DNA of 64,000 nucleotides from contig NZ_JACFQG010000005.1 in assembly GCF_016101585.1 (NCBI RefSeq), forward strand, positions 1 through 64,000, written 5' to 3'. Below the pieces are notes generated by a model. That model ran no database searches, was not told where the DNA came from, and saw only the letters and a list, made by a program, of their open reading frames with translations. Of this stretch, positions 1-9,390 are shown piece after piece; within the stretch, counting starts at the first letter, position 1; each line of letters starts with the position of its first letter. The stretch is from Bifidobacterium polysaccharolyticum (GTDB lineage Bacteria; Actinomycetota; Actinomycetes; Actinomycetales; Bifidobacteriaceae). The translations under genes and the position numbers were made by a program.

Positions 1-79
1 CCGAACCCGGAAGCTAAGACCCAGCACGGCAATGGTACTGCACCCGGAAGAGTGTGGGAGAGTAGCACACCGCCGCCAC
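1..79 (+). rRNA. rrf: 5S ribosomal RNA, 3' part
   Basis: The window opens inside a 5S rRNA. The segment has the conserved 5S run CCGAACCCGGAAGCTAAG at the very start and the 3' half helix ending in GAGAGTAGCACACCGCCGCC. About 40 bases of the 5' part lie outside the window, so this is the tail of an rRNA operon transcribed rightwards. The exact 3' end is uncertain by a few bases. Confidence 0.93.
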
Positions 80-93
80 AACACGTGAACGAG

Positions 94-137
94 GGAGGCG
101 TCTTCAGGAGAACAATCCTGAAGACACCTCCTTTTTT
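94..137 (+). terminator. Rho-independent terminator of the rRNA operon
   Basis: A 16-bp stem (GGAGGCGTCTTCAGGA paired with TCCTGAAGACACCTCC, one mismatch, 6-base loop) is followed directly by TTTTTT. It sits just after the 5S rRNA. Between it and the first gene at 395 I see nothing recognisable. Confidence 0.93.
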
Positions 138-394
138 ATACCCGTCTCAGACCTATATTTGAAAATTCCAGTCTCCGTGCATAAAGACACATGCCAAGCA
201 AGGGAACACGGTTAATCGGGACAAGTCAGGTTGCCTTTCACTTGGGCAGTCTGCGATTTGATTTTCGGGAGCCCTGATGCCGCAGCTGTCGCTCGCTTTG
301 CCACCTTGACTTTGCCACCTGTTGTTTATTGTCTAGGACACCTAAAATGAAAACAGCCGAATCAGGCGCGTAAACACATAGGCGAAGAAAGCGG

Positions 395-1060
395 ATGAGC
401 ATGGGCAAAAGAATCATTCTTGTAGGAGCTACCGGCAGAGTGGGTGCATTGACACTGGAGGATCTGGTCAAAGCCGGCCATGAGGTGGTGGCCTGTGCAC
501 GAGGAGCCTCGAAGATTCCGGCCAGCCGGCAGGTGGAGCCTACGACCCTGGATCTGCATGACCCGCTCTCCCAGGTAACCGACGTGTTCCGCAAGATGCA
601 TGCGGACGCCGTTGTTTTCACTGCTGGTTCGCGTGGCAAAGACATCAACCAGATTGATGCCCTGGGAGCGATGAAGACCATAGAGGCCGCCAAAGCGGTC
701 GGCATCACCAGGTACGTCATGTTGGGGGCCATGTATGCAGCCGACTGGCTGCGCTGGGAACAGCCCCAGGTCAAGCCTGCCATTGATGCCCTTGCCGACT
801 ATTACGTGACCAAGAACATGGCCGACCAGTACCTGATCGGCTCCGGACTGGACTACACCATCATCGAGCCGGGCAGCCTGACCGAGCAGAACGGCACCGG
901 AGCCATCCAGGTAGAGCCGGACGGGCCCGGACCCATACCGATCCCCGATGTGGCACAATGCCTGGCCGACTGTGTCGACCTGCCGCAGACCGTAGGCCGG
1001 ATCTACAACATCGTCGGAGGCAGCACTCCCATCAGACAAGCCCTCACCGCAAAGCGGTGA
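395..1060 (+). CDS. NAD(P)-binding oxidoreductase, NmrA/YwnB-like atypical SDR
   Basis: A 221-residue single-domain Rossmann protein. The dinucleotide-binding glycine motif GATGRVG is at residues 11-17, directly after the first beta strand, and the length matches the short atypical-SDR family of NAD(P)H-binding proteins related to NmrA and YwnB. The usual later markers are present: a central GITRYVMLGAMY strand and DYTIIEPGSLT about residue 155. Substrate cannot be told from sequence; relatives are flavin/biliverdin reductase-like or act as redox sensors. A second ATG two codons in (401) is an equally plausible start because no strong ribosome-binding site decides between them. It stands alone, 189 bases before the next gene, and a CACCGC-AAA-GCGGTG hairpin overlaps its stop codon. 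Confidence 0.85.
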   Translation: MSMGKRIILVGATGRVGALTLEDLVKAGHEVVACARGASKIPASRQVEPTTLDLHDPLSQVTDVFRKMHADAVVFTAGSRGKDINQIDALGAMKTIEAAKAVGITRYVMLGAMYAADWLRWEQPQVKPAIDALADYYVTKNMADQYLIGSGLDYTIIEPGSLTEQNGTGAIQVEPDGPGPIPIPDVAQCLADCVDLPQTVGRIYNIVGGSTPIRQALTAKR

Positions 1061-1248
1061 CAGAAACCCATCTAGTTCCTCGACAGCGGCTTTTGACGCC
1101 AACCATGGCGTGTCTGCATAGCAACGGGGATGGTACCTTGGGTGCAATGTTTGTTGCTTGTTGATTGCGCGCTGGTACACCGGGCTCCTGTTATTTTTAT
1201 GGAGGCGGGGGTGGCTTAGAGACAGGGCGGATATTAAGGAGGTCGTCG

Positions 1249-2001
1249 ATGAACATTACCAATTTTCGTGATCTAGGAGGTATACGGACCATTCATGGCC
1301 GTCTGGTCCGTCCCAACAAGTTCATCCGCTCCGGGCAATTAGTGGGTCTGGACGAAGACACTAAGAAGGAGCTGGTCGACCGCTACCAGGTGACCCAGGT
1401 CGTGGACTTCCGCCGGCCTTTCGAGATACAGGAAAGTCCAGACGACCGGATCGACGGTGTGACCTTTACCAACATTGATCTGCTGGAGCAAAGCGGCACC
1501 AACAGCGCCAGCCTGGACGATTTCGCCTCGATAGGTTCGGCGGATCAGGTCAACGGGCACATGCTGAATGTCTACCATGACCTGGTCATGAGTCCTGCGG
1601 CCCAGCAGGGGTATGGGAGATTCCTGCGCATCGTCGTGGACAACACCCAGGGGGCTACTCTTTTCCACTGCTTTGCCGGCAAGGACCGGACCGGGTTCGC
1701 CGCGGCACTGGTGCTCTGGCTGCTGGAAGTGGACGACGATCAGATATTCGCGGATTATCTGAAGACCAACAAAGAGAGGGTTGCTGCCAACAATCAACTG
1801 CTGGACCAATTCCGCGCCAAAGGCTTTGACCAGGATTCGTTGGATGCGCTACAAATTGCGCTCTGCGTCAAGAAAGAGTACCTGGCTCATGCCCAAGAAG
1901 CCATGGTCGAGGCCTACGGGGATGTCTTCGCCTATGCGCGTCAGGCTTTGGGGTTCGGGCCGGACCAGGTGGAGGCCCTGCGTAGCAACCTGCTGGAGTA
2001 G
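1249..2001 (+). CDS. Tyrosine-protein phosphatase of the LipA / dual-specificity type
   Basis: A 250-residue cytosolic phosphatase. The active-site loop HCFAGKDRTGF contains the CX5R signature with nucleophile Cys about 141 and Arg about 147; the Lys-Asp inside the loop is typical of the bacterial 'Tyr phosphatase family protein' group related to Listeria LipA, which acts on phosphotyrosine and, in some members, phosphoinositides. The N-terminal half has NFRDLGG and a later VVDFRRPFE, both standard for this family. The start is the ATG at 1249, with AAGGAGG six bases upstream; an in-frame TTG at 1165 would add 28 residues without family similarity. The aldo/keto reductase gene follows after 68 bases on the same strand. 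The physiological substrate is unknown. Confidence 0.9.
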   Translation: MNITNFRDLGGIRTIHGRLVRPNKFIRSGQLVGLDEDTKKELVDRYQVTQVVDFRRPFEIQESPDDRIDGVTFTNIDLLEQSGTNSASLDDFASIGSADQVNGHMLNVYHDLVMSPAAQQGYGRFLRIVVDNTQGATLFHCFAGKDRTGFAAALVLWLLEVDDDQIFADYLKTNKERVAANNQLLDQFRAKGFDQDSLDALQIALCVKKEYLAHAQEAMVEAYGDVFAYARQALGFGPDQVEALRSNLLE

Positions 2002-2069
2002 CCGCACCAGGCTGGAGGTAGCTGATACGGGTAGACTCGAGCTTAGACGTCAATCACGAGGAGGACATT

Positions 2070-3008
2070 GTGCGATACATGAATTTAGGACGGTCAGGAT
2101 TCCGGGCCTCCCGTGTGGCCCTAGGGGTCATGCGGATCGATCAGAAGAGCCGCGAGGAGGCGCGGACCATTGTGGAGACGGCCATGAATGCGGGCGTGGA
2201 CTTCTTTGATACAGCAGACTGCTACCATGCCGGGGCCAGCAGCCGCGCCCTGGGGCAGGCTCTGAAGGATCTGAGCGTAGACCGTGACAGCGTGGGCATC
2301 CAGACCAAGTTCGGCATTTTCCGCAACCCGGACAGCGACCAGATCACTCGCTATGACTTCTCCAAGGATCATCTGCTGAAGGCCCTGGATGAAGAGCTGG
2401 TCAATCTGCAGACCGACCATGTCGATTTCGTGCTGCTGCATCGCCCCGACACTCTGGTCGACCTGGACGATTTGGCTGAAGCCTTCAATGAACTGCAGTC
2501 CAGCGGGAAGGTTCGGCACTTCGGCGTCAGCAACGTCAACCCCATGCAGGTGGAGCTGCTGCAGAGCGCGGTAAGCCAGCGGTTGGAGGTCAACCAACTG
2601 CAGTTCGGCCTGGGGCACACCGGCATGGTCGACCAGGAGATTCATGTCAATATGGGCGACGATCCCAGCCTGGATCACGATGGCGGTCTTCTGGCCTATT
2701 CACGGCTGAAGTCCATGACCATTCAGGCTTGGAGCCCCTTCCAGACCGGATACTTCGACGGGGTCTTCCTGGACAATCCCCACTACCCCGAACTCAATGC
2801 CGAGCTGGACAAACTGGCCAAGCAGCATGGAGTGACCAAGAGTGCAATCGCAGTGGCTTGGATTCTACGGCACCCCGCCGGCATACAGGTGCTTCTGGGA
2901 TCCATGAACCCTGAGCGCATCACCCAGATGGCAGCTGGTGCAGATGTGGATCTGACCGCCCAGGAATGGTACGACCTCTATCTGAGCGCCGGTCACGACC
3001 TGCCCTGA
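2070..3008 (+). CDS. Aldo/keto reductase
   Basis: A 312-residue (beta/alpha)8 NAD(P)H-dependent reductase. It begins at GTG 2070 with a strong GAGGAGG ribosome-binding site eight bases upstream. The AKR tetrad can be traced: Asp and Tyr in FFDTADCYHAG (about residues 46-55), Lys in QTKFGIF (about 80), and His in VLLHRPD (about 124). The C-terminal cofactor part has WILRHPAGIQVLLGSMNPER, the usual phosphate-binding region. It most resembles the YdhF-type general stress oxidoreductases annotated in bifidobacteria and lactic acid bacteria, but substrate cannot be predicted. It may be co-transcribed with the phosphatase gene upstream (68-base gap). Confidence 0.92.
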   Translation: MRYMNLGRSGFRASRVALGVMRIDQKSREEARTIVETAMNAGVDFFDTADCYHAGASSRALGQALKDLSVDRDSVGIQTKFGIFRNPDSDQITRYDFSKDHLLKALDEELVNLQTDHVDFVLLHRPDTLVDLDDLAEAFNELQSSGKVRHFGVSNVNPMQVELLQSAVSQRLEVNQLQFGLGHTGMVDQEIHVNMGDDPSLDHDGGLLAYSRLKSMTIQAWSPFQTGYFDGVFLDNPHYPELNAELDKLAKQHGVTKSAIAVAWILRHPAGIQVLLGSMNPERITQMAAGADVDLTAQEWYDLYLSAGHDLP

Positions 3009-3227
3009 TCCCTGCCTGCTGTAGGGTCGCTCACGTCCGTTCGGTTTCTGCCCTTGCCGCTTCAGGTTATGAAGGATTGTGCTCTGCCAGTCTGATCTTG
3101 CATCAATTTTCATGCATCATCGGTTTGCGTCATTTGGCAGGGCCTGCTTTATCGGGCATTGGGCGTCATGAGTGCAAAAGTGCGCAGAAGGATAGTCAGA
3201 TCGGTTGCGAGGTAGTCGTACGCTGTC

Positions 3228-3479
3228 ATGCATTATTTCACCCCACGACGTTGCGCTGCTACGTCCAAGATCATGTATCACGATCGGGCCAAGGCCCAGC
3301 AGGCCGCCGACCGCAGCATGGTCGAACGCAACGTTCTTCTGTGGGTCTACCGTTGCGATTACTGCGGAAGCTGGCATCTAACTAGCCATGAGCCGGGCTC
3401 CTACCAGCGTATGAGGACTGCCTCGCGAGCTTTGAAACCACACAGCCGCAAACGTGGGTACAAGCCTCGTCGCAGGTGA
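3228..3479 (+). CDS. Small basic protein with CxxC knuckle, function unknown
   Basis: An 83-residue, strongly basic protein. Its centre reads WVYRCDYCGSWHLTS, a Cys-x-x-Cys followed by Trp-His, which looks like half of a zinc ribbon, and the C terminus is a run of Lys and Arg (SRKRGYKPRRR). Similar short proteins with a C-x-x-C-G-x-W-H-L core occur in actinobacteria and their phages; none that I know has a defined role. The start could also be the ATG at 3273, keeping the whole conserved part. A nucleic-acid-binding role is plausible from charge and the Cys pair but is only inference. No operon partner. Confidence 0.6.
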   Translation: MHYFTPRRCAATSKIMYHDRAKAQQAADRSMVERNVLLWVYRCDYCGSWHLTSHEPGSYQRMRTASRALKPHSRKRGYKPRRR

Positions 3480-3693
3480 GGCAGTCATTGTCTCTCTGCA
3501 ACCCCAGCGTTCTTGGTGATTGCCAAGCTGATTCTGATTGATTCCGACGGCCCCGAGCAGCAAGATTGGATTCCACTGATCTCGCTGTTTGGGGCCGATT
3601 GGACTTCGTCTATTCACCCAAGGCTGGTGGACTAGGCAGGTGAACTTATCGGGTGGCCATTGCGGTTGACTGGCTGGCAGGGATTTCGTCGCC

Positions 3694-4542
3694 TTAGCAG
3701 GCTGGGTCGAATCCCTGTCGGCGGATCGAATCCAGCATGGGTTCATGGCCGGAGGCGGGATTGCGAACCTTGTCAGCCATAATGGCACTGAATGAGCGGT
3801 GGGGAGCGTCCATGTGCCGGATGTCCCGATAATAGCGGGTGACCGTCTGGTCGAAGTCGACCAGGGCATCCTTCATGTCTGCATCTTCATCGGCTCTCTG
3901 ATAGGTGTTGGTGAAGATTTGCGCCTGACGAGGCATCCTGGGTTTGGGATCCGGATCCTGGGCCGGGTGACCGATGGCAAGACCCAGCACCGGATAGACC
4001 AGTTTGGGCAGCTTGAGCAGATCAATCAATCTGTTTGTGTCATTGATGACGCTGCCCAGAATGACTCCGCCCAGGCCCAAGGCGTTGGCTGCGGTCTCCA
4101 TGGCGTGCAGGGCCAAGACCGCATCGTTCTGCGACTGCAGGAAGACATACCCGGTGTTGAGCAGGGTGGTATCGGGATCCACATCATCGGCGAATCGTCG
4201 AACCAGATCTGCATTGCGACGCTGGTCGGCTAGGAAGATGTAGAGCAGCGGAGCTTCGGCGACATAGTGCTGATGGGCCATATCGGCGATGGCAAGCGCC
4301 TCATCATGATCAGTGACTCTGATGGCCGACCATTCATGGAAATACCGGCTGGTCGCTGCATGCTGGGCCGCCTGCTCCAGCAGGGCGACGGTCTGGTCGT
4401 CAACCGGCTCGTCGGTGAATCCGCGGATGGAGCGTCGCTCAAGCAAGGTCCGTATGGTGGGATTGTCGGTCGGATTCGTGGCCGAGGTTTTCTGTGAATT
4501 TGCTAAGGTCATTTTGATATTCTGGCCGTCAATGCCTGCCAA
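3694..4542 (-). CDS. NfsA-type FMN-dependent nitroreductase family protein
   Basis: A 282-residue nitroreductase-fold protein. RRSIRGFTDEPV near the N terminus is the classic FMN phosphate-binding R-S-x-R-x-F stretch, followed by AAQHAATSRYFHEWSAI. NALGLGGVILGSV and VYPVLGLAIGHP are the second FMN-contact region, and the PRMPRQAQIFTNTY tail is characteristic of the NfsA/FRP oxygen-insensitive group. Such enzymes reduce nitroaromatics, quinones or flavins with NAD(P)H. The annotated start is a TTG; the ATG ten codons downstream (4512) is likely the true start, although neither has a clear ribosome-binding site. The gene stands alone. Confidence 0.88.
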   Translation of the reverse strand: MAGIDGQNIKMTLANSQKTSATNPTDNPTIRTLLERRSIRGFTDEPVDDQTVALLEQAAQHAATSRYFHEWSAIRVTDHDEALAIADMAHQHYVAEAPLLYIFLADQRRNADLVRRFADDVDPDTTLLNTGYVFLQSQNDAVLALHAMETAANALGLGGVILGSVINDTNRLIDLLKLPKLVYPVLGLAIGHPAQDPDPKPRMPRQAQIFTNTYQRADEDADMKDALVDFDQTVTRYYRDIRHMDAPHRSFSAIMADKVRNPASGHEPMLDSIRRQGFDPAC

Positions 4543-4988
4543 TGCAAGACCTTGTCGCCAAAATCACGCAATCAGCGTTATCGGGCACTGCCCGGTTGTC
4601 GGTTGGCATCCTATGCTTTCAGCGCTGGTGGCGGCGATCAATCAGAGCCTGGGAACCACGCTCGAACAGGCCGGAGACCAGGGCGGTGACGGCTGCCGAC
4701 AGCATGCCGAAGAGGAGCCCGGGAGGCCTGGACCATTGTGAAGAAAGTCATGAGTGTATGAGTGGGTTCTCTTCCACATAAACGGATTGTCGAGCAGACT
4801 GCGATTATAATGTCAGCAAAACGACACTGAAGTAGCTGGATTGGTCTTGGCTCAACATATCAATGTTGCAGGCGTTTGGATGGTTGAGGAGGATTTTGGA
4901 CTCAGCTTAAAAGAGGTATCCGTATCCTGGAGCGGTTGCGGCGTCTCCCTGCCTGCTTTGTTTTCGTTCTTTCTTATACCGCTGGAGG
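4543..4988. other. Intergenic gap with a possible short gene remnant
   Basis: About 450 bases without an intact gene. On the minus strand, positions about 4617-4743 read as some 40 in-frame codons ending in a stop, with a hydrophobic core (GLLFGMLSAAVTALVSGLF) and a basic tail. An in-frame stop lies just upstream and there is no start, so it looks like the last membrane segment of a lost transporter. The rest shows nothing I recognise. Confidence 0.3.
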
Positions 4989-5372
4989 TCAGAAGAGACC
5001 GTTGCTGTTGCGGGATTGTACGCCTTTCACGTTGTGCTCGATGATGTTCCCGTGCTCAGCCAGCTGGCCGCCCTGCAGCCGGTAGATATCGCAAACCTCG
5101 CTGGTATGGCCGTTCTTCAGCGTGCACTTGAAGAAGACATGGACCATGTCGTCCTCGCTGTTTAGCCTGATGATCACGATTTGCGGGCCAAGGGACAGGA
5201 AGCCCTTGATGGACTCCAGGAAACCCGCTTTCCCGTCGGCACAGGTTGGATTGTGCTGGATGTAGTCGTCCCGCATGAACCTGTCGATATTGCTGGTGTC
5301 TCCCCGAGTGAAGACCTGGTCGTAGAATGCTTGCGCCAGGGACTTGCAGGCTGCCGTTTCAGTCTCGCTCAT
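4989..5372 (-). CDS. SnoaL-like / NTF2-fold protein
   Basis: A 127-residue single-domain protein of the SnoaL-like polyketide cyclase / nuclear transport factor 2 superfamily. Family markers are the YDQVFTRGDTSNIDRFMRDDYIQHNPT stretch (residues about 17-43) and the C-terminal IYRLQGGQLAEHGNIIE strand. Members of the YesE-like branch are small soluble proteins, sometimes called SnoaL-like aldol-condensation enzymes, with mostly unknown substrates. The start is the ATG at 5372; the reading frame stays open upstream to 5792 but that part is an antisense shadow of the FNT gene. It lies 126 bases downstream of that gene on the same strand, so joint transcription is possible. Confidence 0.85.
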   Translation of the reverse strand: MSETETAACKSLAQAFYDQVFTRGDTSNIDRFMRDDYIQHNPTCADGKAGFLESIKGFLSLGPQIVIIRLNSEDDMVHVFFKCTLKNGHTSEVCDIYRLQGGQLAEHGNIIEHNVKGVQSRNSNGLF

Positions 5373-5497
5373 CAGGAATCTTCGTTTTCTGCTTATACAT
5401 AGGCTTTCGAGTTTTTCATGATGGGTGTCTTCGCTCAGGCTCGTAGGCGCGTATAAAACCAAGATGAGCAGGTGGATGGCGGCTGACGGGAAGGCTA

Positions 5498-6370
5498 TCA
5501 GGCCTTGAAGTGGCGCTCGTCGTTCATTGTGGCGAAGTTCAGGCCGATCAGGATGCCGCCGCCTATGTAGTTGCCAAGCATAGCCACCAGGACCACCAGA
5601 ATCGCCTTCCAGGCGTTGACCCGCCCGAAGAGACCCAGGATGAGGAAAAGGGCCGAATCCGCTATCGAGTGCTCGAAACCGCAGAAGGCGAAGACGAAGA
5701 CGGCCACGACCATGATGATGCACTTGGTGAAGTCGTTGGAAAGCTTGCCGTTGTAGACCATGAGCATGGCGATGTTGATGCAGAAGTTGCACAGGATGCC
5801 GCGCACGAAGAGGTCCGCGAAGCCCATGGGACCGCCTGAGACGTAGCCGATCTTGGTCGTCGCGGCCGCCAGCATCTGGTCCAGGGTGGGACCGCTGACG
5901 ATGGATGAGAATCGCAGGATGGCGGCCACGATCAGGGCTCCGACCAGGTTGCCCAGAAGGCAGAGGACCAGGATACGCAGGGAGGCCAGCCAGCCCAGGC
6001 GCTTGTGATAGGCGCCTATGGTGACCACCATCATGTTGGACGTCAGCAGTTCCGAGTTGGTGTAGTAGATCAGGACCAGGGCCCAGCCGAAGGTGGTCGC
6101 CGCCAGGACCCGGCCTGCCAGAATCAGGCCGTGATCGGCGGGGTTTTGTCCGGCCTGGCCCATGATGACAAAGAAGGCCGTGAAGAAAATGCCCACAAAA
6201 AGGCCGGCCATGGTGGCTCGCTGCATGTACTTGCCGGTCAGGGCGCCGCTCATGGTCTTCTTGCTCTCGACCACGTCCAGGACGGTGCTGATAAAGGCCC
6301 GCCCGGGGAAGAGGGGCTGTCTGTTCTGTTGATCTGTCATCTGATTGGGTTGCTCATTCACGGGGTTCAT
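5498..6370 (-). CDS. Formate/nitrite transporter (FNT) family channel
   Basis: A 290-residue integral membrane protein with the six-helix FNT layout. It starts with a short polar N terminus; the first helix (MAGLFVGIFFTAFFVIMGQ) begins near residue 54. Family signatures are present: YTNSELLTSNMM after helix 2, CNFCINIAMLMVYN after helix 4, CGFEHSIADS (the filter His, as in FocA/NirC) and LVAMLGNYIGGGILIG. FNT proteins are pentameric channels for formate, nitrite, hydrosulfide or lactate; formate export would suit a bifidobacterial pyruvate formate-lyase metabolism, but substrate choice is inference. It begins 91 bases downstream of the MacB-like gene on the same strand. Confidence 0.93.
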   Translation of the reverse strand: MNPVNEQPNQMTDQQNRQPLFPGRAFISTVLDVVESKKTMSGALTGKYMQRATMAGLFVGIFFTAFFVIMGQAGQNPADHGLILAGRVLAATTFGWALVLIYYTNSELLTSNMMVVTIGAYHKRLGWLASLRILVLCLLGNLVGALIVAAILRFSSIVSGPTLDQMLAAATTKIGYVSGGPMGFADLFVRGILCNFCINIAMLMVYNGKLSNDFTKCIIMVVAVFVFAFCGFEHSIADSALFLILGLFGRVNAWKAILVVLVAMLGNYIGGGILIGLNFATMNDERHFKA

Positions 6371-6461
6371 TATGGCATTCCCGAGTAAAGAGGGACCGCC
6401 CTTAGGGCCCTACTGTGCGGGAATTCACTTCTTTGCCGGTATCACCCAGCATCACTTAGTG

Positions 6462-9287
6462 TTACTCGGTGCGCAGGGCGGTGGCAGGATCCTGCTTGGC
6501 CGCCTTCCGTGAGGGGATCAGGCCGCCGATCAGGGTCAGGACCACGCTCAGAATGACCAGAGCCACGCCACCCGAGGCGGGCAGGGCCGCATTCACCTCG
6601 GTGGTCCCCATGAAATGGTGCATGATGCTGTTGGCCGGAATGATCAGCAGCAGGGTGATGCCCACCCCCAGCAGGCCAGCCAGAAGTCCGATGAGGCCGG
6701 TTTCGGCGTTGAAGACGTTGGAGACGTTCCGCTTGGAGGCCCCCATGGCGCGGAGGATGCCGATCTCCTTGGTCCGCTCCAGAACCGATATGTAGGTGAT
6801 GATGCCGATCATGATGGAGGAGACCACCAGCGAGACCCCGACGAAGGCTATTAGCACGTAGGTGATGACGTTGATGATGGTGGTGACCGAATTCATCATC
6901 AGGCCCACGTAGTCGGTATAGACGATCCTGTTCTTCTCCGCGGCCTTGTTGTTGTAGTGCTTGATGGCGTCACCCACGGAATTCTTGTTCTCGAAACTGT
7001 CCGTGTAGATGCTGATGCGGGAGGGGGCGTTCCGGGAGATCAGGCCGAAGTCGCTCAGGTTGTCGGCGTAGGTGCCTGTGGATACGTACTGGTTGTAGAT
7101 GGCGACCAGGGCCTCCTGCGGAGCGGTGGCGATGTACTGGTCGAAGGCCTGGGCCGTCTGTTGCTCAGCTGAGGCCCCAGTGGGGATGCCTGCAGAACCT
7201 TGGGCTCTGGCAGCGGCCCCAGCCCGGCCCTGGGCCTCCTGGCCGGCCATGGCTGCCGAGCCTTTCATGATCTCCTGGGCCATGCTGGCCTTCTGGCTAA
7301 CGCCCAAGGATGCGATGTAGGCCTTGGCATCGTTGGCCTTGGCCGCATCGTCGGAGGGAGCGAAGGCCATTCCGTTGAGGACGCTGTGGCCCTGGTCAGC
7401 CTCCTGGTCGGTGACGATGGGGCTGGTCTTGGCCTGGTCAATCAGGTAATCGGTCAGCTGGCGGGTGTACCCGACGCCCACCTTGAGCGGCGTGGCCTTG
7501 GCCCCCTGGTTGGGGCGAACGATGCCGACGATGTGCAACTGCAGACCCTGGTCGGCGGCCTTGGACATCTGGTCGGTGCTGTCGCCGATGTAGTGGTAGT
7601 GGCCGTCGGTCCCCTTGGCATACTGGGCCGCAGCGGGCACCAGGGAGAGCTTCTGGTCCATGGCCTTGGCGTATTCGATGGGCTTGGTGTCGACCTTGAC
7701 CTCCTGGCCGCTGTTGAGCTTGTTCATCATGTCGGTGTACTGGCTGGAGGGGAGGATGCCCAGCTTGTAGAGGCTGGTGACGGGCATCTGGTTGTTCTTG
7801 TCCAGCACCAGGACCACCTGGTCCTTGGCCTTGGGCCAGGTGCCGTTCACCACCTGGTAGTTGTCGGTCACCACCTTGCTGATGGTGGTCTTGGCATCGG
7901 CGCCAGGCATGATTTCACCGAAGATCTCCGGGGCCTTGTTCTTTTCGGTCTTGCCGGTCAGGTAGGACATCTGCATGGACTGGATGTCGCCCATGTCGCT
8001 GTCGGTGTTGGCCGTGGCCATCTGGCTAGCGGTGGAGCTGGCGTCGTCCTGCCCGCCCATGGTCACCTTGTCTGCAGAGACCAGCTTGCCGTCCGGATCG
8101 TGCCCGAAGACCGAGAACTTGGTGGCGTAGGAGTACTGGATGCCAACGGACCCCACGTACTGGTGGATTTCGCTCTTGGGATTGTCCAAGTATTTTTTGA
8201 AGTCTGTCAGATTGTTCTGGGTGATGCTGCTGGTCAGGCTGGAGGCCCCCTTGATGCTGGAGTCGTCTGGCTGAATGGCCTTGAGATCCTTGTGGGCCTT
8301 GGCCTCCTTCTGGGATTCCTGGGCGGAGTCCACTATCTTGTTCAGGTCGAAGGACTGCTCCTGAATGGTGATGGGGTAGGAGGTCATGGTCTCCCGCTGC
8401 ACCCTGTCGATGTAGCGGTTGACCCCGGTGGATACGGACAGGATCAGGGCGATGCCGATAATGCCGATGGACCCGGCGAAGGAGGTCAGGGCCGTCCGGG
8501 CCTTCTTGGTTCGAAGATTGTTGAAGCTCAGCGACAAGGATGTCAGCAACCCCATGGAGGCCTTGCCGAAGGTGCGGTGGCGGGCCCGGCGAATGGGCAC
8601 TTGGTCGTCGGGCAGGGGGTCGGAGTCGCTGATAACCGATCCGTCGTGCAGCTCTACGATTCTGGTGGCGTACTGGTGGGCCAGCTCCGGGTTGTGGGTG
8701 ACCATGACCACCAGCCGGTCCTGGGCCACCTCCTTGAGTAGGTCCATGATCTGGATGGAGGTCTCGGAGTCCAGGGCTCCGGTGGGCTCGTCGGCCAGGA
8801 GGATGCGGGGGTTGTTGACCAGGGCCCTGGCGATGGCAACCCGCTGCATCTGCCCGCCCGAGAGCTGGTTTGGCCGCTTGTTCACATGCTGACCCAGCCC
8901 TACCTGCTCAAGGGCCTTCCTGGCCCGCTCCCGCCGCTCCTGCCGGTGTACGCCCGAGATGGTCAGGGCCAGTTCCACGTTGGACAGGATGCTCTGGTGG
9001 GGGATCAGGTTGTAACTCTGGAAGACGAAGCCCACGGTGTGGTTGCGGTAGGAATCCCAGTCCCGGTCCTTGTATTTCTTTGTGGAGGTGCCGTTGATGA
9101 TCAGGTCGCCCTGGTCATAGCGGTCCAGCCCGCCGATGATGTTGAGCAGGGTGGTCTTGCCGGAGCCGGAGGGGCCCAGGATGGCCACGAACTCGTTGTC
9201 GCGCAGGTTGACGCTGACATCATTCAAGGCCTGCTGGACGAAGTCCCCTGTTTTGTATTGTTTGGAGATGTGTTCGATCTGCAGCAC
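6462..9287 (-). CDS. MacB-like ABC transporter, fused ATPase and FtsX permease
   Basis: A 941-residue fusion. Residues 1-230 are a LolD/MacB-type ATPase with Walker [11 protein letters not shown], signature [15 protein letters not shown] and Walker [16 protein letters not shown] first membrane helix follows at about 265-285 ([15 protein letters not shown]). A large extracellular region of roughly 500 residues separates it from the last three helices, which carry the FtsX pattern [19 protein letters not shown] and end in the typical ATALRTE tail. Type VII-superfamily ABC proteins of this kind do not pump through a channel; they use ATP for mechanotransmission, exporting peptides or extracting envelope substrates. 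The extracellular region is Ala/Gln-rich near its end. It is separate from the next ABC unit (103-base gap). Confidence 0.93.
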   Translation of the reverse strand: MLQIEHISKQYKTGDFVQQALNDVSVNLRDNEFVAILGPSGSGKTTLLNIIGGLDRYDQGDLIINGTSTKKYKDRDWDSYRNHTVGFVFQSYNLIPHQSILSNVELALTISGVHRQERRERARKALEQVGLGQHVNKRPNQLSGGQMQRVAIARALVNNPRILLADEPTGALDSETSIQIMDLLKEVAQDRLVVMVTHNPELAHQYATRIVELHDGSVISDSDPLPDDQVPIRRARHRTFGKASMGLLTSLSLSFNNLRTKKARTALTSFAGSIGIIGIALILSVSTGVNRYIDRVQRETMTSYPITIQEQSFDLNKIVDSAQESQKEAKAHKDLKAIQPDDSSIKGASSLTSSITQNNLTDFKKYLDNPKSEIHQYVGSVGIQYSYATKFSVFGHDPDGKLVSADKVTMGGQDDASSTASQMATANTDSDMGDIQSMQMSYLTGKTEKNKAPEIFGEIMPGADAKTTISKVVTDNYQVVNGTWPKAKDQVVLVLDKNNQMPVTSLYKLGILPSSQYTDMMNKLNSGQEVKVDTKPIEYAKAMDQKLSLVPAAAQYAKGTDGHYHYIGDSTDQMSKAADQGLQLHIVGIVRPNQGAKATPLKVGVGYTRQLTDYLIDQAKTSPIVTDQEADQGHSVLNGMAFAPSDDAAKANDAKAYIASLGVSQKASMAQEIMKGSAAMAGQEAQGRAGAAARAQGSAGIPTGASAEQQTAQAFDQYIATAPQEALVAIYNQYVSTGTYADNLSDFGLISRNAPSRISIYTDSFENKNSVGDAIKHYNNKAAEKNRIVYTDYVGLMMNSVTTIINVITYVLIAFVGVSLVVSSIMIGIITYISVLERTKEIGILRAMGASKRNVSNVFNAETGLIGLLAGLLGVGITLLLIIPANSIMHHFMGTTEVNAALPASGGVALVILSVVLTLIGGLIPSRKAAKQDPATALRTE

Positions 9288-9390
9288 CGTCGTCCTCCGC
9301 TTTCTGGATTCTCAATGGCTCAATGGCATGGACTTATGGACTCTTGGAGTGCCAGCTTACGCCATGAGCATGGGTAAATGCCGATATGGC

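Noticed and set aside
4841-5044. Plus-strand open frame of 67 codons
   Set aside because: No ribosome-binding site, no similarity, and it overlaps the end of the SnoaL-like gene on the opposite strand.
7200-8741. A 513-codon open frame on the plus strand opposite the MacB-like gene
   Set aside because: It is antisense to a well-supported ABC protein, is dominated by Gly, Val, His and Leu from reversed GC-rich codons, and has no motif or ribosome-binding site.
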